A stretch of 64,000 bases of DNA, from positions 2,542,001 through 2,606,000 of the forward strand of contig OZ024842.1 of NCBI GenBank assembly GCA_964017145.1, read 5' to 3'. The notes beneath the pieces were generated by a model that saw only the letters and a list, made by a program, of their open reading frames with translations, had not been told where the DNA came from and ran no database searches. The position numbers and the translations under genes are program-made. Shown in pieces: positions 23,042-33,604 of the stretch (position 1 is its first letter; each line of letters begins with the position of its first letter). Origin of the DNA: Agrocybe praecox. Its lineage: Eukaryota; Basidiomycota; Agaricomycetes; Agaricales; Agrocybaceae.

Positions 23042-23120
23042 TTACTATAATCTAATTTACATGACCCCGCTTAAAACGTATTCCACTGCTTCTGTTGAAA
23101 CAAGTCAACTTGTGATGGTA

Positions 23121-26100
23121 TTATTCAGTCTCCACAGCATAAACCATTTCCTTGAGGCTGGTGAAATTTTGATTCTTGGAAATCTCTATCTGGAAATTTT
23201 CTCCGTCTTTTCCAAATGCTTCCACGTCCAGAATCATCTGCGTACGAATTCTTTCTTCATCTTTCCCTTCGTCACTGGCATTCCCGGAGCTTGCGAAAAG
23301 GGAGAAGGGAGATTTTTTCGTCCTCTTTAGCCTTTTCAAAGACTCTTCAGTCTTCCTCATTGCGCTCAAATAGCTGATATACCTTCAAGCAAAGTTAATA
23401 TTGGTTGTGGATAAATCAATCTTACTTACCGTTGGGTCACGCTATTGAAAACCTCTGTTGTTATGGTCTTCATAAGGTCATCCTTCAAAAGGCTTCCAGG
23501 CCCTTCTGTTGAACCAATGGCAAAGAACGTTTTCAAAGGGCGTAGGATAGACGAAACAAAATAGCTCGGCTCGGTTGGCATGCGTTTGTTGGACATAGCC
23601 CTAAATTGTGATGGTATACTACGGACTGGGAGAAGGCCCTCAGAGCAGCGTTTTGTCAATATCCCTGTGATGTCATTCGAGAGCGAGGGAATCAGCGAAG
23701 TTAAAGCGGAAACACCTTCCCTAAGGGAGTCTAGGTAAATATATGTTAGACTTGAAATTTTAGCGGAAATAGATGTTCACAAACCTTCCATCAGCAGATC
23801 TTCATCCTCAGATATGTCTGGCATGACAATGTTGATGACTTGGTGCCATACATTCGTTACATTTGATTCCATAGTTTTGATATCAATGATTGCTGCCGCA
23901 TAGTGTCGCAAAAGAGAGTCATCTACAGCCGTTATTTCAGCGGGAGTGGGTTCCAAAGCCGGTCCAAGTGGAGCCCCTCTGGTAGAGCTCGTTGCTGCCT
24001 TATAAGACAGTTAAATGAAAGTTGCGAGTACATGAAATCTATAATTGCCTTACTGGTTGGGTACTCTCCCCAGAAGATACTTGATCTTGCAGAAACGCCA
24101 TATATCGCCCTAATATCTATTCCATTTGACATTCAGTGCAATGAGAGCAAAGTAAAACATTTATATGACAGACCTGCAATGTTAGCTTCCAAAATCGATG
24201 AGATAACTCAGGAATGTAAATTTCTGAGCTCCAACAAGCTGAAATTGCAATCCAGGCAGCAGCTCCTTGAGGAGTAGCGAAAGATCCATCTAAGAAGGAT
24301 TTAGCAATCAATGAGAGGAGAATACTCGAAAATCATACCTTTCGGTGTTATAGGTTCCAAACGAGGAGCGGCGAGCATTTCCTCTAATGTTCCCGCTATT
24401 TCTTTCCAACGCAATTGGAAATAAACTGGGAGTTGCCATCGACGTTCGAAAGTTTGATAAGTAAGGTGTCGGCGCATCGCCGATATTGTAGACATAGAGG
24501 GTGCCAATGATTCCAACGCCCTGATGAAAGCCTGTGTAGTCTCATAATGCTGAAATATTTGACATCCGTTGGTCGGAAATCAAATGCCAGACAAATCAAA
24601 ACGACGTTACCGTGCGGAATTCATTCGGTTTCCCAGCAGAGAAGACTACACTACCCAGTTCGGCCATAATAGATCTTCCTAGTTCATCCCAGACCACATT
24701 CGCAAGAAAGTGGAAACCATTCTCGTCCAAGCCATCGCCATCATCCGCACGAACAGATGACCCATCACCTTCAGACCTCTTGTCAGAACCAGACTTCACT
24801 GTGATCTTTTCTGCGATGTCCATTATCCTGACAATGTCGCGATCAACAAAACGCAGAATTTGGTTGTACAGCCGTGCTAGCGGGTCGTCTGTATCTTCTA
24901 GTAGCTGCACCTGCGGCAATCCTGGCGTTGACTTGGAGGCTTGATAATGTGCTTGTTTGGGCACAAACGCTGTGAAAGGTGTATATGGTATCTGCTGAGT
25001 AGGAATCGTGGATGTCATAAGATTGGAAGATGAATGAAAAGGCGTGTGCGGGACAATAGGCGAATGCGGGACAGCTAGTGCTCCAGGATGTATAGTCTGC
25101 TTAGATAAATATTACTTCTTTTTGACACAGCGATGGATGCACACACCTTTTTCACGAAAGGTCGGACAACCTCTCGGCGTAAAACGTCTTCCGCATCTCT
25201 CCAAAGGCCCAATGTGTCATATGTGCGAAGACACTCAGTCAAGTCTGCTATCCATTTATTCCTCTCGAGTTCTGTTCCTTTATTTTCCCCTTTGAGGTCA
25301 GTCAATAGTGAAAGGGTTTGAGCGAATAGCTGATCGAGATCTGAAGATAACGTCGACCGCACTCTATCGATACGCTGCGGGGTTGGGACATCAAAAGGGC
25401 GTGCGAAGCCAGGCAATAAGAAAACTACCAACCCATTGAACACCGTCCACAAAAGCGCACTTTTCGGCATGGGCCTTTTCAACGTGATATAAAAGCTGGG
25501 TATATTCTGTAGAGACTCGTCCCAAGTGTTTTGCACGATTGGCACGAAATCTGGGAGGTTTGCTTTAGGGGCATTGCATCTAGATCACAGAGCTGAACGA
25601 ACTTTTCATCGGAGCTTTCTTCAACGTGATTCGGATAAGCAAGGTATTTTGCGTCGTTTATTTCCAAAGACCTCTCAGTGTCCTGCTCTGGTGATGTAAT
25701 TAAGAGCAAGGATTCCAATCTTGTCACAGATTCTGAAATTTTGAGTAACAAATGAAGTAAGGCCTAGGAGAAGGGCTTAATGGTATAATGTGGATGTATA
25801 AGACCACTCACCTTCTCTTCGCGTAGCTTCGTTCGTTGGGTGAGTTTGCTGTGGATCTCCGTTTGAATGGCCTGTAGCTCTTGTTTCGGTAGCTGGGGAA
25901 TTGTTATGGCTTAGATGCAACTCAATTAACAAGCAGATACTCACAATAACGTTGGCCTTCAGGCTATCCAAAGGTGCTCTCAGCCGTTCCAGTCTGGTTC
26001 CTTCGTCGCGTAGATCCGTACTTAAGCTAATGAAGGCCTCGTAATCGTCATTGATGAGTTTAACGAGTTCCTCTTTCAATTCAGCATGATACTGGCGAAG

Positions 26101-26373
26101 TTCAGCTCGCAGGTCGGGCAAGGATGTGTGCGAGCGTGCTAGTAGGAACTCTTCGACATTAAAGACCTCCGCGGTCAGATATTTATCGTTATGTGAAAGA
26201 GGGATATGTTCAGGAAGGTCGGGGAGGTCACTGGAGTCGACATCACTTGAACGTCGTTGATGCGGAAAACCATTTGATGACTCTCTGTTGGCCAGCTCAT
26301 CGGCCAGACGTTCAAGACGATATGGGTCTCTTGAAAGGGATTCACTGTCGCTTTCGACGAGGGAAGTAGTCAT
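23121..26373 (-). CDS. COG2: Conserved oligomeric Golgi complex subunit 2
   Basis: Subunit of the COG tether for retrograde Golgi transport. The ATG is at 26371-26373 (MTTSLVESDSES) and TAA at 23121-23123. The N-terminal COG2 signature is clear: VFNVEEFLLARSHTSLPDLR, then ELKEELVKLINDDYEAFISL and STDLRDEGTRLERL, which forms the coiled coil joining other lobe A subunits. The body is helical, with many short introns. The final exon, MRKTEESLKRLKRTKK to LKEMVYAVETE, ends the frame. Roughly 900 or more residues are predicted; the middle exon borders were not all resolved. The head-to-head neighbour upstream is the TIR element, whose left end lies only 37 bp from the start codon. Confidence 0.9.
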
Positions 26374-26410
26374 AGTGATTCAGGACCATAAGTGCGGCCG
26401 ACGCTGTGCC

Positions 26411-27480
26411 ACTACACAGGTGGGTCACCCGTTTAAACAAATCTGGGTCCCATCAGACATCAGATTTGTTCAAGTTTGTTTCAAATTATTTCCAAAAACG
26501 TCCCACCAAACCAGATTCAAACCTCGCAACTTAGTTTTGTTTCAGCGGCGGATTTCACAAAAATTTAAGCCAGAACTTCAATTAATCTCAAGCATCGGCA
26601 GACCGCTGCGCTGCATATTTCCTTTTACGGCCCACATAGAAAAAATTTCTCGCTCGCCATTTTCACTATTCCTTAGACACTGGTATATTAGAGTGGGATT
26701 GAAATATGATATATTCAACTACTAATGACTCAGTGAATTATACATGTTGCTATTTGTAATTTGGACCCTCAATGAGGCCGAAATGATACTGCAAGTGCTT
26801 ACCGACACTACCATCTAACCCCCAGTGGTCCCCCCCACAAACTACACTGTTGCGCAAACAAGGTTGAGGCCTGTCATGACAATGTAAGTATCAAAGAACA
26901 TTTCCAGTAGAAGCGACCTCTTACCATTGAGATCCATCCACTTATAAACCTCCCTGCCATACCGTGTAAACTGTTGAAGTAACTCAATCCAGTGGACATT
27001 AATACATGGGACGGGTGGATGACTGCGCCATTCAACATGGTCCCACAGGCGAGAATTTGGCATAAAATCACAGTCAACCACTTCATGGACATGCCCATGC
27101 CGCACAGATGTGGTCCGTCGAGGAGAAAAGCAAGTCATGATTGGCGAAACCCGGAAGATTTCCCCCAACGCTGGGGCTCTTGGTAAACACAAGCAAATAC
27201 TCTTTTGTTCGGCCCCGGCGGCATGCTCAGTGGCTGGGGAGGCAGAGTTCAGAGACAGAAGAAATGAAGGTGAAGGTTTGAAATAATGTGAAGCTGGACT
27301 TGAGAAGAATTGCGCTGCATGTGCATCCTGTTTTTTTTCAGCCGCGTTTAAACATTTTACGATCAATTGCGGACCGAGATTTACTTGGGTCGGACTTAAA
27401 ATAATCCCAGTTTCTAACTCAGTTAATCCGGAGTTTTGTTTGGCTTAAACAAATCTAAGCTGAGCGTCCGCCTGTGTAGT
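26411..27480. mobile_element. Non-autonomous DNA-transposon-like element with terminal inverted repeats
   Basis: A 1,070-bp unit bounded by ACTACACAGGTGG at 26411-26423 and CCGCCTGTGTAGT at 27468-27480. These are inverted copies matching at 12 of 13 positions. Subterminal repeats of the type TTAAACAAATCT occur near both ends (about 26432 and 27445), and near-inverted AGATTTGTT(C/T)AA copies are also present, as is usual for MITE-like or cut-and-paste elements. No transposase is recognisable. Clean target-site duplication is not visible: the flanks ACGCTGTGC and ACGCGATGC agree at only 7 of 9 and sit slightly off the ends. The element sits in the COG2 promoter, and its interior carries one intron-bearing reading frame. 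The superfamily cannot be assigned. Confidence 0.6.
26842..27138 (-). CDS. Hypothetical protein within the TIR element
   Basis: An unrecognised frame on the minus strand. The first ATG is at 27136-27138 (MTCFSPRRTTSVRHG), and an open frame without ATG continues upstream to 27366. A typical 54-nt intron (GTAAGAG donor, ACAG acceptor, about 26930-26877) splits the 3' part; splicing gives WMDLNGLNLVCATV and stop, and reading through also stays open. Residues include a His/Asp/Trp-rich stretch (HEVVDCDFMPNSRLWDHVEW). I do not recognise a domain. It may be a captured gene fragment, a decayed transposon gene, or chance. Confidence 0.3.
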   Translation of the reverse strand: MTCFSPRRTTSVRHGHVHEVVDCDFMPNSRLWDHVEWRSHPPVPCINVHWIELLQQFTRYGREVYKWMDLNGKRSLLLEMFFDTYIVMTGLNLVCATV

Positions 27481-27804
27481 AGACGCGATGCTATATTTGT
27501 AACGGTTTTCCTTTTGCAGACTATTACGGCCCGCATTTCAAGTCTACTGCAGTCTAGTCTCAATTTGAGTCAATGTCAGAAATTGTCTATCACAATACGT
27601 AGTACAGAGTATAGTCAAGTACGAATGTCTATGATACAAATTTTGTCGGCGTAAATGCAATAACCTCGTTCACCCAACTTGCGCAAGTACTATGCATGAC
27701 TATACTCAGCAAGTGGGACAGTTTCGTTATCTGGACTAATGGAATGACTTTGTCTATTGGTTATATCAAGGATAAATGCATGATTAAGCATAGTATGATA
27801 TGAT
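27481..27804. other. Intergenic region between TIR element and Ost-alpha gene
   Basis: A 324-bp AT-rich stretch at the 3' end of the transporter gene. Nothing coding or structured is recognised in it. Confidence 0.4.
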
Positions 27805-29852
27805 CTAGTACCTGTGCTCGGGAAGAGACCGGCGTTTGATATCGTTCTGCCTCTTTAACCTGAAAGCCTGATCAAATTGGGTGCCGGTACCCTTGCCTTG
27901 AATGAAAAACTTGAGTGACTGTATCATCTCATGTGCAAAGTCGGCTAAAAGAAGGGAAAATCAAATTCAGTCTTCTGGTATGGTGTAAATTCTTTTCGTC
28001 CCAGACTCACAGTAGTTGATGCTGGAACAAACAGGGAGGGGTCATGAGCATCCTTCTTTTGCCTATAAAAATGTTCAAGATCCTACCTTTCCCATAGGGG
28101 TCGGCCAATCGAGGTCGGTTTACGTTCTTTGTACTCTTGGGACGGATATGCCCACCACATGAAGATGGAGAAGAATATCATCTAATATACAGCACGTTAG
28201 TCCCTGGCGTCGACGCATTGAGACCATGCCATTCAAACCTCTATGCAGATGGCTAGTGCGTTAAGTCCATTAGAAATATTGGTAGCCGTCCAAAAATTGG
28301 TAGCTATGCGGGGGTGATACGATTAATTATTGCCATAAGTTGAACATTTACATAGTTGATTCCTTACCGTGAATGACTCGGCCTTGCAAAGCACTGAACT
28401 ATAATTGAAAGAGGATAAATATGCTGAAGCAGTGAACGATCGATAACTTACAATAAACGACTGATAGAAGGTAAACATGACGATGAGCTTGATGCACAAA
28501 AATTTCGCCAAAGGTCTTTTCCCAGCTAGATCGTCTTTTGTGAGGCCGTAAAAAACAAGAAGCCCGTATAATGCGATGCTTTGGATCGAGTTCCAATGAG
28601 CTGGGACCAAGTAAGTCATTCCGAAATGAATACCTGATGCTGACAAAGTCGATAGCTTCCAAATACACGTTTGCGAAATGAGGGTCGAAACCCTGTGACT
28701 CGCAAAGAATTCCCCGAGCTTGACATATGATACCGACTATTGACACGGCTGAAAGATCGTTAGCACAACCGCCAGAACATGATCAGAGTCGAGGCTACCT
28801 GGACGGACGATTACATATTGGAGAACCGACCACTATAAAACATTCGGACCCTAAGGTTGTATCATCAATAAATTGAGGATGAGACCCACCTTCACGGCGT
28901 GCATGAAGTATGGCTGCCATGACCCACATCAGATTCAAAAGAAATCGAATTGCTGATTAACATAACAACATACCTTTGTTGGCCTGTACCTCCAGAAGCA
29001 GAACTTGGGGAGTGATATCACAAATAGACCATACGAGTTTTAGAATGGATAAACTTACTGGAAAAATTAGACTCTTTTTGTCTTTACCTTCGAGTATGTT
29101 TCCTCCGTTTTTGGACGCCTTGTCCGCGACAAACTCGATGAGAAGAAGCCTTGTTGACAGGTATTAGTACCTATCACAAATCTAAATTATCAGCACCGAC
29201 TGACAAAAAGGCGCTGAGCGTAATTGCCTATATCAAACATGTAAGAATTAGGAGTTTAGTAGGTGTCAAATGAATGTGGAACAGACCTCGTAGGCTTTAT
29301 TTGCGGGGTTTTGCGGTTAGAGAGGGATCCTATGACGTCTTTGCAACTTACCAACTTCAATGAATGAATAATATGTATAGTCTCTGAAGAATCGGTAAGA
29401 TAGAAACGATATCACAGCATATACAGGCGGCATGTAAAGGACCCTTAGTCTGTTAAACATTCAGGGGCATATTACTTTGATACTTCATGTCTATCCTTCT
29501 TACATTTGTCGCTGTTGCTTCGGATTATTGTAATTTCTACAGGGCCACGGGTGAGTTTGACCGTCCAACGAAAGCACTCAGGCTGAACTTGCCGACAATG
29601 AGAAAGCACAGAGATCGCAGATATAATGAGCGTCTATTTTAAAGAGGAAGAGAAGGTTAGCAGGCTAACGACCGGGACAGCGCAACGATGCCATGTGTGA
29701 ACTGCGCAAATTTTTGAACGCACCAAAATAGTGCAGCCTCCAGCGATGGCCCAGCCAATGCGATGAGCATCCCACTGCAGGCTACCTGATTGCCAAAAGG
29801 ACGACTGGTCTGTAGTGGCAGTATTGTCTGAAGGGCATGTTCTTGCCACCAT
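27805..29852 (-). CDS. Ost-alpha/TMEM184 family membrane protein (DUF300)
   Basis: Multi-pass membrane protein of the organic solute transporter alpha / TMEM184 family; the fungal substrate is not established. The ATG is at 29850-29852 (MVARTCPSDNT) and TAG at 27805-27807. The gene is split into many small exons. Spliced segments matching the family are HCRNYNNPKQQRQILRVLYM, PPVYAVISFLSYRFFRDYTY, and LYGLLVFYGLTKDDLAGKRP followed by LAKFLCIKLIVMFTFYQSF. The protein ends with a hydrophilic tail (QAFRLKRQNDIKRRSLPEHRY). One intron (29592-29537, 56 nt) appears to use a GC donor. Middle exon borders between 28.8 and 29.4 kb are approximate. The length looks normal for the family (about 400-450 aa). 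Confidence 0.85.
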
Positions 29853-30223
29853 ATTATAAGCCAGGGGAGATGAAAGGGAAGGGCAAAGGCTGCGGCTAGC
29901 GAATATCGGCTATCTGTCCACTATATAGCTTGCCATAGCCTACACTGTAGGCTATTTTTACGTCATCTAGTACAGCCGTTCAGTCATACTAACTCTCCTG
30001 AGGTAAAGCAAGCAAGGCGAGGTCGTCATTGAGGGGATGTCTTGTACAGCCTTCCAGACTGATTTACACTAAATTTACATGGTAAGGACACACGGCACAC
30101 AGCCAGAATCAGAAATCATTAATCAGATCTGATTAGTCACTGCCCTCGGTAAAAATCATTACGCCATGACCATGACGCAGCGGTGAGTATAAGAATTGCC
30201 TCTCACCAAGCTAAATCGTTATA
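29853..30223. other. Divergent intergenic region Ost-alpha/hemerythrin gene
   Basis: A 371-bp spacer with both promoters. A TATAAG-like sequence lies at about 30188, some 36 bp before the hemerythrin gene ATG. No coding frame is recognised. Confidence 0.35.
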
Positions 30224-31116
30224 ATGTCTACCCTTGTCGAGTCCAAGTCTGCTTATGCTCTGGCACGGGAAGAAAGACAGTGGAATAAGGTATAGTTCAC
30301 ATGCATGTTGATGAATTCGGGCATAATCACCGACTGCTGCGCGCTTATTAGCTGAGCGAAAAAATGAGCTCATTTCACGATTGGTTCAAGGAAGAATGTA
30401 GGTTGCGCGCTAATCAACTTCCTGAAGAGGGCAAATCATGATAATATCACCACGGGCAGTTAATACAATTTATGAGGTGAGCAGTGCAACTTCCACGTTT
30501 TCAACACTTGACTCGTTTCATGGCACTGGTAGCTCGCGGATGGCTCCTTCAATACAATAGGATTGTCACTGCCTCGATACCTTGGTAAAGCGTCAGGTTT
30601 AATCCACAGTGAGCAAATCAGCCTTGTCGACTAAGCCCAATTCTCGCTTCATACAAGTCCTCTGTTTCCATACTGCGGCAGATTTGACCATGCATCATAC
30701 CATCGAGGAAAGGTATCTCTTCCCTATATTGGCGAAAACTATGCCACAGTTTGCCAAAGATGATGGGGAACATTTAGCTTCTCATCATGGAATTCATGAA
30801 GGTTATGATTCTCGTGTTTTCTATGGTCAAAGATATTAATATGTCGTTTATCCGGTGTAAAGGTCTGGATCGTTTGCAACAACTGGTCACGGAATGGAAA
30901 GCATCCCCTTCAACATATTCACCGACAGAGATGCGAGCATGTTTAGATGGCTTCCGGGAAGTGTTGTTCAAACACTTGGACCAAGAAGTGGGAGCCTTTC
31001 GTCATGTAGTTCCTATTGCTGACTGACGGTCGTGAGATATATAGGTCGCCGACCTTCAAGCAGAAAATCTCAAAAAGTATATAACACTCGAGGATTTGGA
31101 AAGCTTGCCATCGTAA
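30224..31116 (+). CDS. Hemerythrin-like (HHE) domain protein
   Basis: Predicted 173-aa helical-bundle protein that should bind a di-iron centre; biological roles in fungi include oxygen, nitric oxide or iron handling, but none is shown here. Seven exons (30224-30289, 30352-30397, 30460-30476, 30533-30584, 30658-30801, 30863-30987, 31045-31116) sum to 174 codons. Metal-ligand candidates lie in order: His in SSFHDWF, His in LTMHHTIEERYLFP with its Glu, His in HLASHHGIHEG, and His in LFKHLDQEV. The last exon gives ADLQAENLKKYITLEDLESL, the usual end of fungal hemerythrin-like proteins. Exon 3 is only 17 nt. It converges with the PRKRIP1 homologue. Confidence 0.88.
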
Positions 31117-31348
31117 AAGAAATTTGAGGGCACTTGTTGTGAGATTTCGTGGGCACCCTGACATAGAGAGAATAAGCATTCAGTTATTATATAAAACCAT
31201 CAATAAAAATATGGGTTTGTTGTTTGCGAGGAAAGTACCATGCACCAAAACTCTGCACTGAATTGAATAGCAGATGATTTGTTATTAAAAACTTATATCG
31301 AAGCAGACACACCATCGGTACAAAAGCCGTTCATATTTTACGGACAAA

Positions 31349-32070
31349 TCAATCATCCTCTACAATCGTTATTCGTGCAGTCTCCATGACAGGAGCTGCT
31401 TGGATTTCAGCATTAGACACAAAGTCTTCTGCATTTCGTTCGGGAATATTCGAATTCTCTTCTTTTTCCGAGTCTTCGTCCTCAGAGTCATTTTCTGTTG
31501 GCTTTTTGAAGACCAGCTCTTCCCCATTAACCAGACGTCGTTTCTTGATGGGCAAGTCCACGCTAGAGTGTCCACCTCCTTGTTGCAAAGCAGGTTCTGA
31601 ATCACCTTTCGCTCCGCCTTTCTTCTTCGCGAGTTCCTTCTTCTTTTGCCTCTTTGCTCGATTTTTGGCCGTTTTCGCGTTTGCTGCTCCCTCCACTTCC
31701 CGCCTACGATTCTCAAATTCTGCCAGTTCGGTTTCCTGTGATTTTATGAATTTTATGACACGGTCAATCGTAATTGTATGCATACCTTCTTCGATTCCTC
31801 TTCTAAAAGCTTCAAGCGTTCATACTCCCGTCTCCGACTGGCTTTATAAACATGGAACTCCCCACTTCCTGCACCTGCGCTTGAGCCCTGAACATTTTTC
31901 ATCATTTCTCTGGCAGGACGAAGTGTCTTCTCCTTGGGCGGCGGTGGTATAAACGCAGGTTTTGCGGGATCCTTTAATAGCCTCTCTAATTGAGAGCGTT
32001 GCTTTTCCACCGCAGTAAGTGCATGTCGATTAGCAGGAGGGATTGAGCTCGTAGATGCAGGAGTAGACAT
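31349..32070 (-). CDS. PRKR-interacting protein 1 homologue (DUF1168)
   Basis: Small, highly basic nuclear protein associated with the spliceosome in other eukaryotes. Two exons (32070-31786 and 31735-31349, intron 50 nt) give 224 codons, 223 aa. The DUF1168 signature is visible: QLERLLKDPAKPAFIPPPP, then GSGEFHVYKASRRREYERLK, and NRRREVEGAANAKTAKNRAK with RQKKKELAKKK. The C-terminal ~80 residues are acidic and Ser-rich and likely disordered. The start MSTPASTSS is at 32068-32070, only about 200 bp from the RMT2 start on the other strand. Confidence 0.9.
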
Positions 32071-32267
32071 TTAATTGCCTCGATAATTGGAAATCTCCAA
32101 AGGGATGTATGGGGTATAATGAACTTGACTGTAGTAGTATAAGTAGACAAGCGAGTACAACTCAGCCAATCTGTCACGAGCGTCCGTGCCGGTCCGTCAC
32201 ATGCCGGAGGTTAATGAAAAACATTTTCTTTGCGCGTTCTACTTTTACCTCCCTGCCTCTACAAATC

Positions 32268-33604
32268 ATGATTGACGATGACATAGTAGATGTCGTGGCT
32301 ACCCAGCTGGGTGAAGAGCTTATTGACAAAATTCTTAATGACGAAGCGATAGATGTTATCGCATCTTGTCTGGAAATGGGAGCTCCCATTTGGTACCAAA
32401 ATCTGGCAGAAGGAACTTCACCATTGCATGCAGCGGCTTATACACAAAATCTGGAGCTTATTAAATTACTCATCGATAGAGGTGCTGTTTGGAATGCTGG
32501 TGAGTCAAATTGTACTCCCATATACTTTGCTCAACTCATGAACCACGTGTTGCGATATACTAGTTGACTATCTGAAAAACACGCCAGGAGACATTTGTTT
32601 ATCTTTTAATAATGAAGCTGCGTACGCTGCCATTCGAGATGCTGGAATTCGCTCAGGTACAGCGAGAACTAGGAATGTATAACTTGCTGTCCATTGCTCA
32701 AGTTGCCATAGAACTTCTCCTGGGATTACTCACTAAACGACCTTTGTCCGATGCATCGACCTTGATTCTCCGTGGAGAAGACGAGACTTCCACAGGGTCC
32801 TCTGAGGCCTTCTTGACATCCAAACTAAAATATATTGTCGACGAACACGGGCAGGATATTTGTATGTTAGAGGTCGAAGGAGAAGAAGTTGGAGTCATGA
32901 TGGGATGGGAAGAACCCATCATGCGGGAAACAGTGCATAGACTATGTGACAGTCATCCTAAAGCAGGGCAGCTCAAAATATTGAATGTTGGCTTTGGACT
33001 AGGGATCGTAAGTCTACTGTTTTCAGCACGGAAATGCCACTGATTATCTTGAGAAAGATCGATAGTTTATTCCAAAAATATTCCCCAGTAGAGCATGTCA
33101 TCATTGAAGCTCATCCTGATGTTCTTGCTTTCATGCGCAAACAGGGATGGTATGACAAAAAACGCGTTAAAATCCTTGAAGGCCGTTGGCAGGATTTTAT
33201 TGACACTCCTGCCCTCTTGAGTTCAGGAGGGTTCGACGTAATTTATACGGATACCTTCTCGGAAGACTATGGCGATCTGCGGCAATTCTTCGAGCACCTT
33301 CCTGATCTCCTTGCAGATGGTCAATCCCGCTTTAGCTTTTTCAATGGTCTCGGAGCAACAAGTAAGGCTTAGTTTTCCAAGTCAAACGCTATCTCTACTC
33401 ACAACATACAATCTGATAGATCCGCTTTTCTACGACGTGTATACTCATATTTCTGAACTTCACCTTTCGTCCATCGGTTTGGATCTTTCTTGGAGTGATG
33501 TAGATGCTGGTTTAGATAAAAGTGCCGAGATATGGGGTAAAAGTCGTGAATACTTTTCATTGCCCATCTACAGACTACCAATCGGAACAATGAAGAACAT
33601 TTAA
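32268..33604 (+). CDS. RMT2: Protein arginine N5-methyltransferase RMT2
   Basis: S-adenosylmethionine-dependent enzyme that methylates the delta nitrogen of arginine; in yeast the target is ribosomal protein L12. The first ~100 residues hold an ankyrin-like repeat (GTSPLHAAAYTQNLELIKLL). The methyltransferase domain follows with ICMLEVEGEEVGVMMGWEEP, the SAM-binding ILNVGFGLGIIDS across an intron, HVIIEAHPDVLAFMRKQGWY, and FDVIYTDTFSEDYGDL, then FFNGLGAT and FYDVYTHISELHLSSIG. About 390 aa from five exons; TAA at 33602-33604. An in-frame ATG at 32214 could extend the N-terminus by 18 residues (MKNIFFARSTFT); I prefer 32268 but cannot decide. Confidence 0.93.

Noticed and set aside
27139..27366. 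Upstream part of the frame in the TIR element as a protein start
   Set aside because: It opens with TTG and has no ATG before 27138, so it cannot be taken as translated from its first codon.
30988..31026. Read-through end of the hemerythrin gene (VGAFRHVVPIAD then stop)
   Set aside because: Splicing to 31045 gives the conserved fungal C-terminus ADLQAENLKKYITLEDLESL instead.
31386..31952. 188-codon plus-strand frame opposite the PRKRIP1 homologue
   Set aside because: Ser/Phe-rich antisense of a strongly basic coding region; the minus strand carries the DUF1168 signature and a proper intron.
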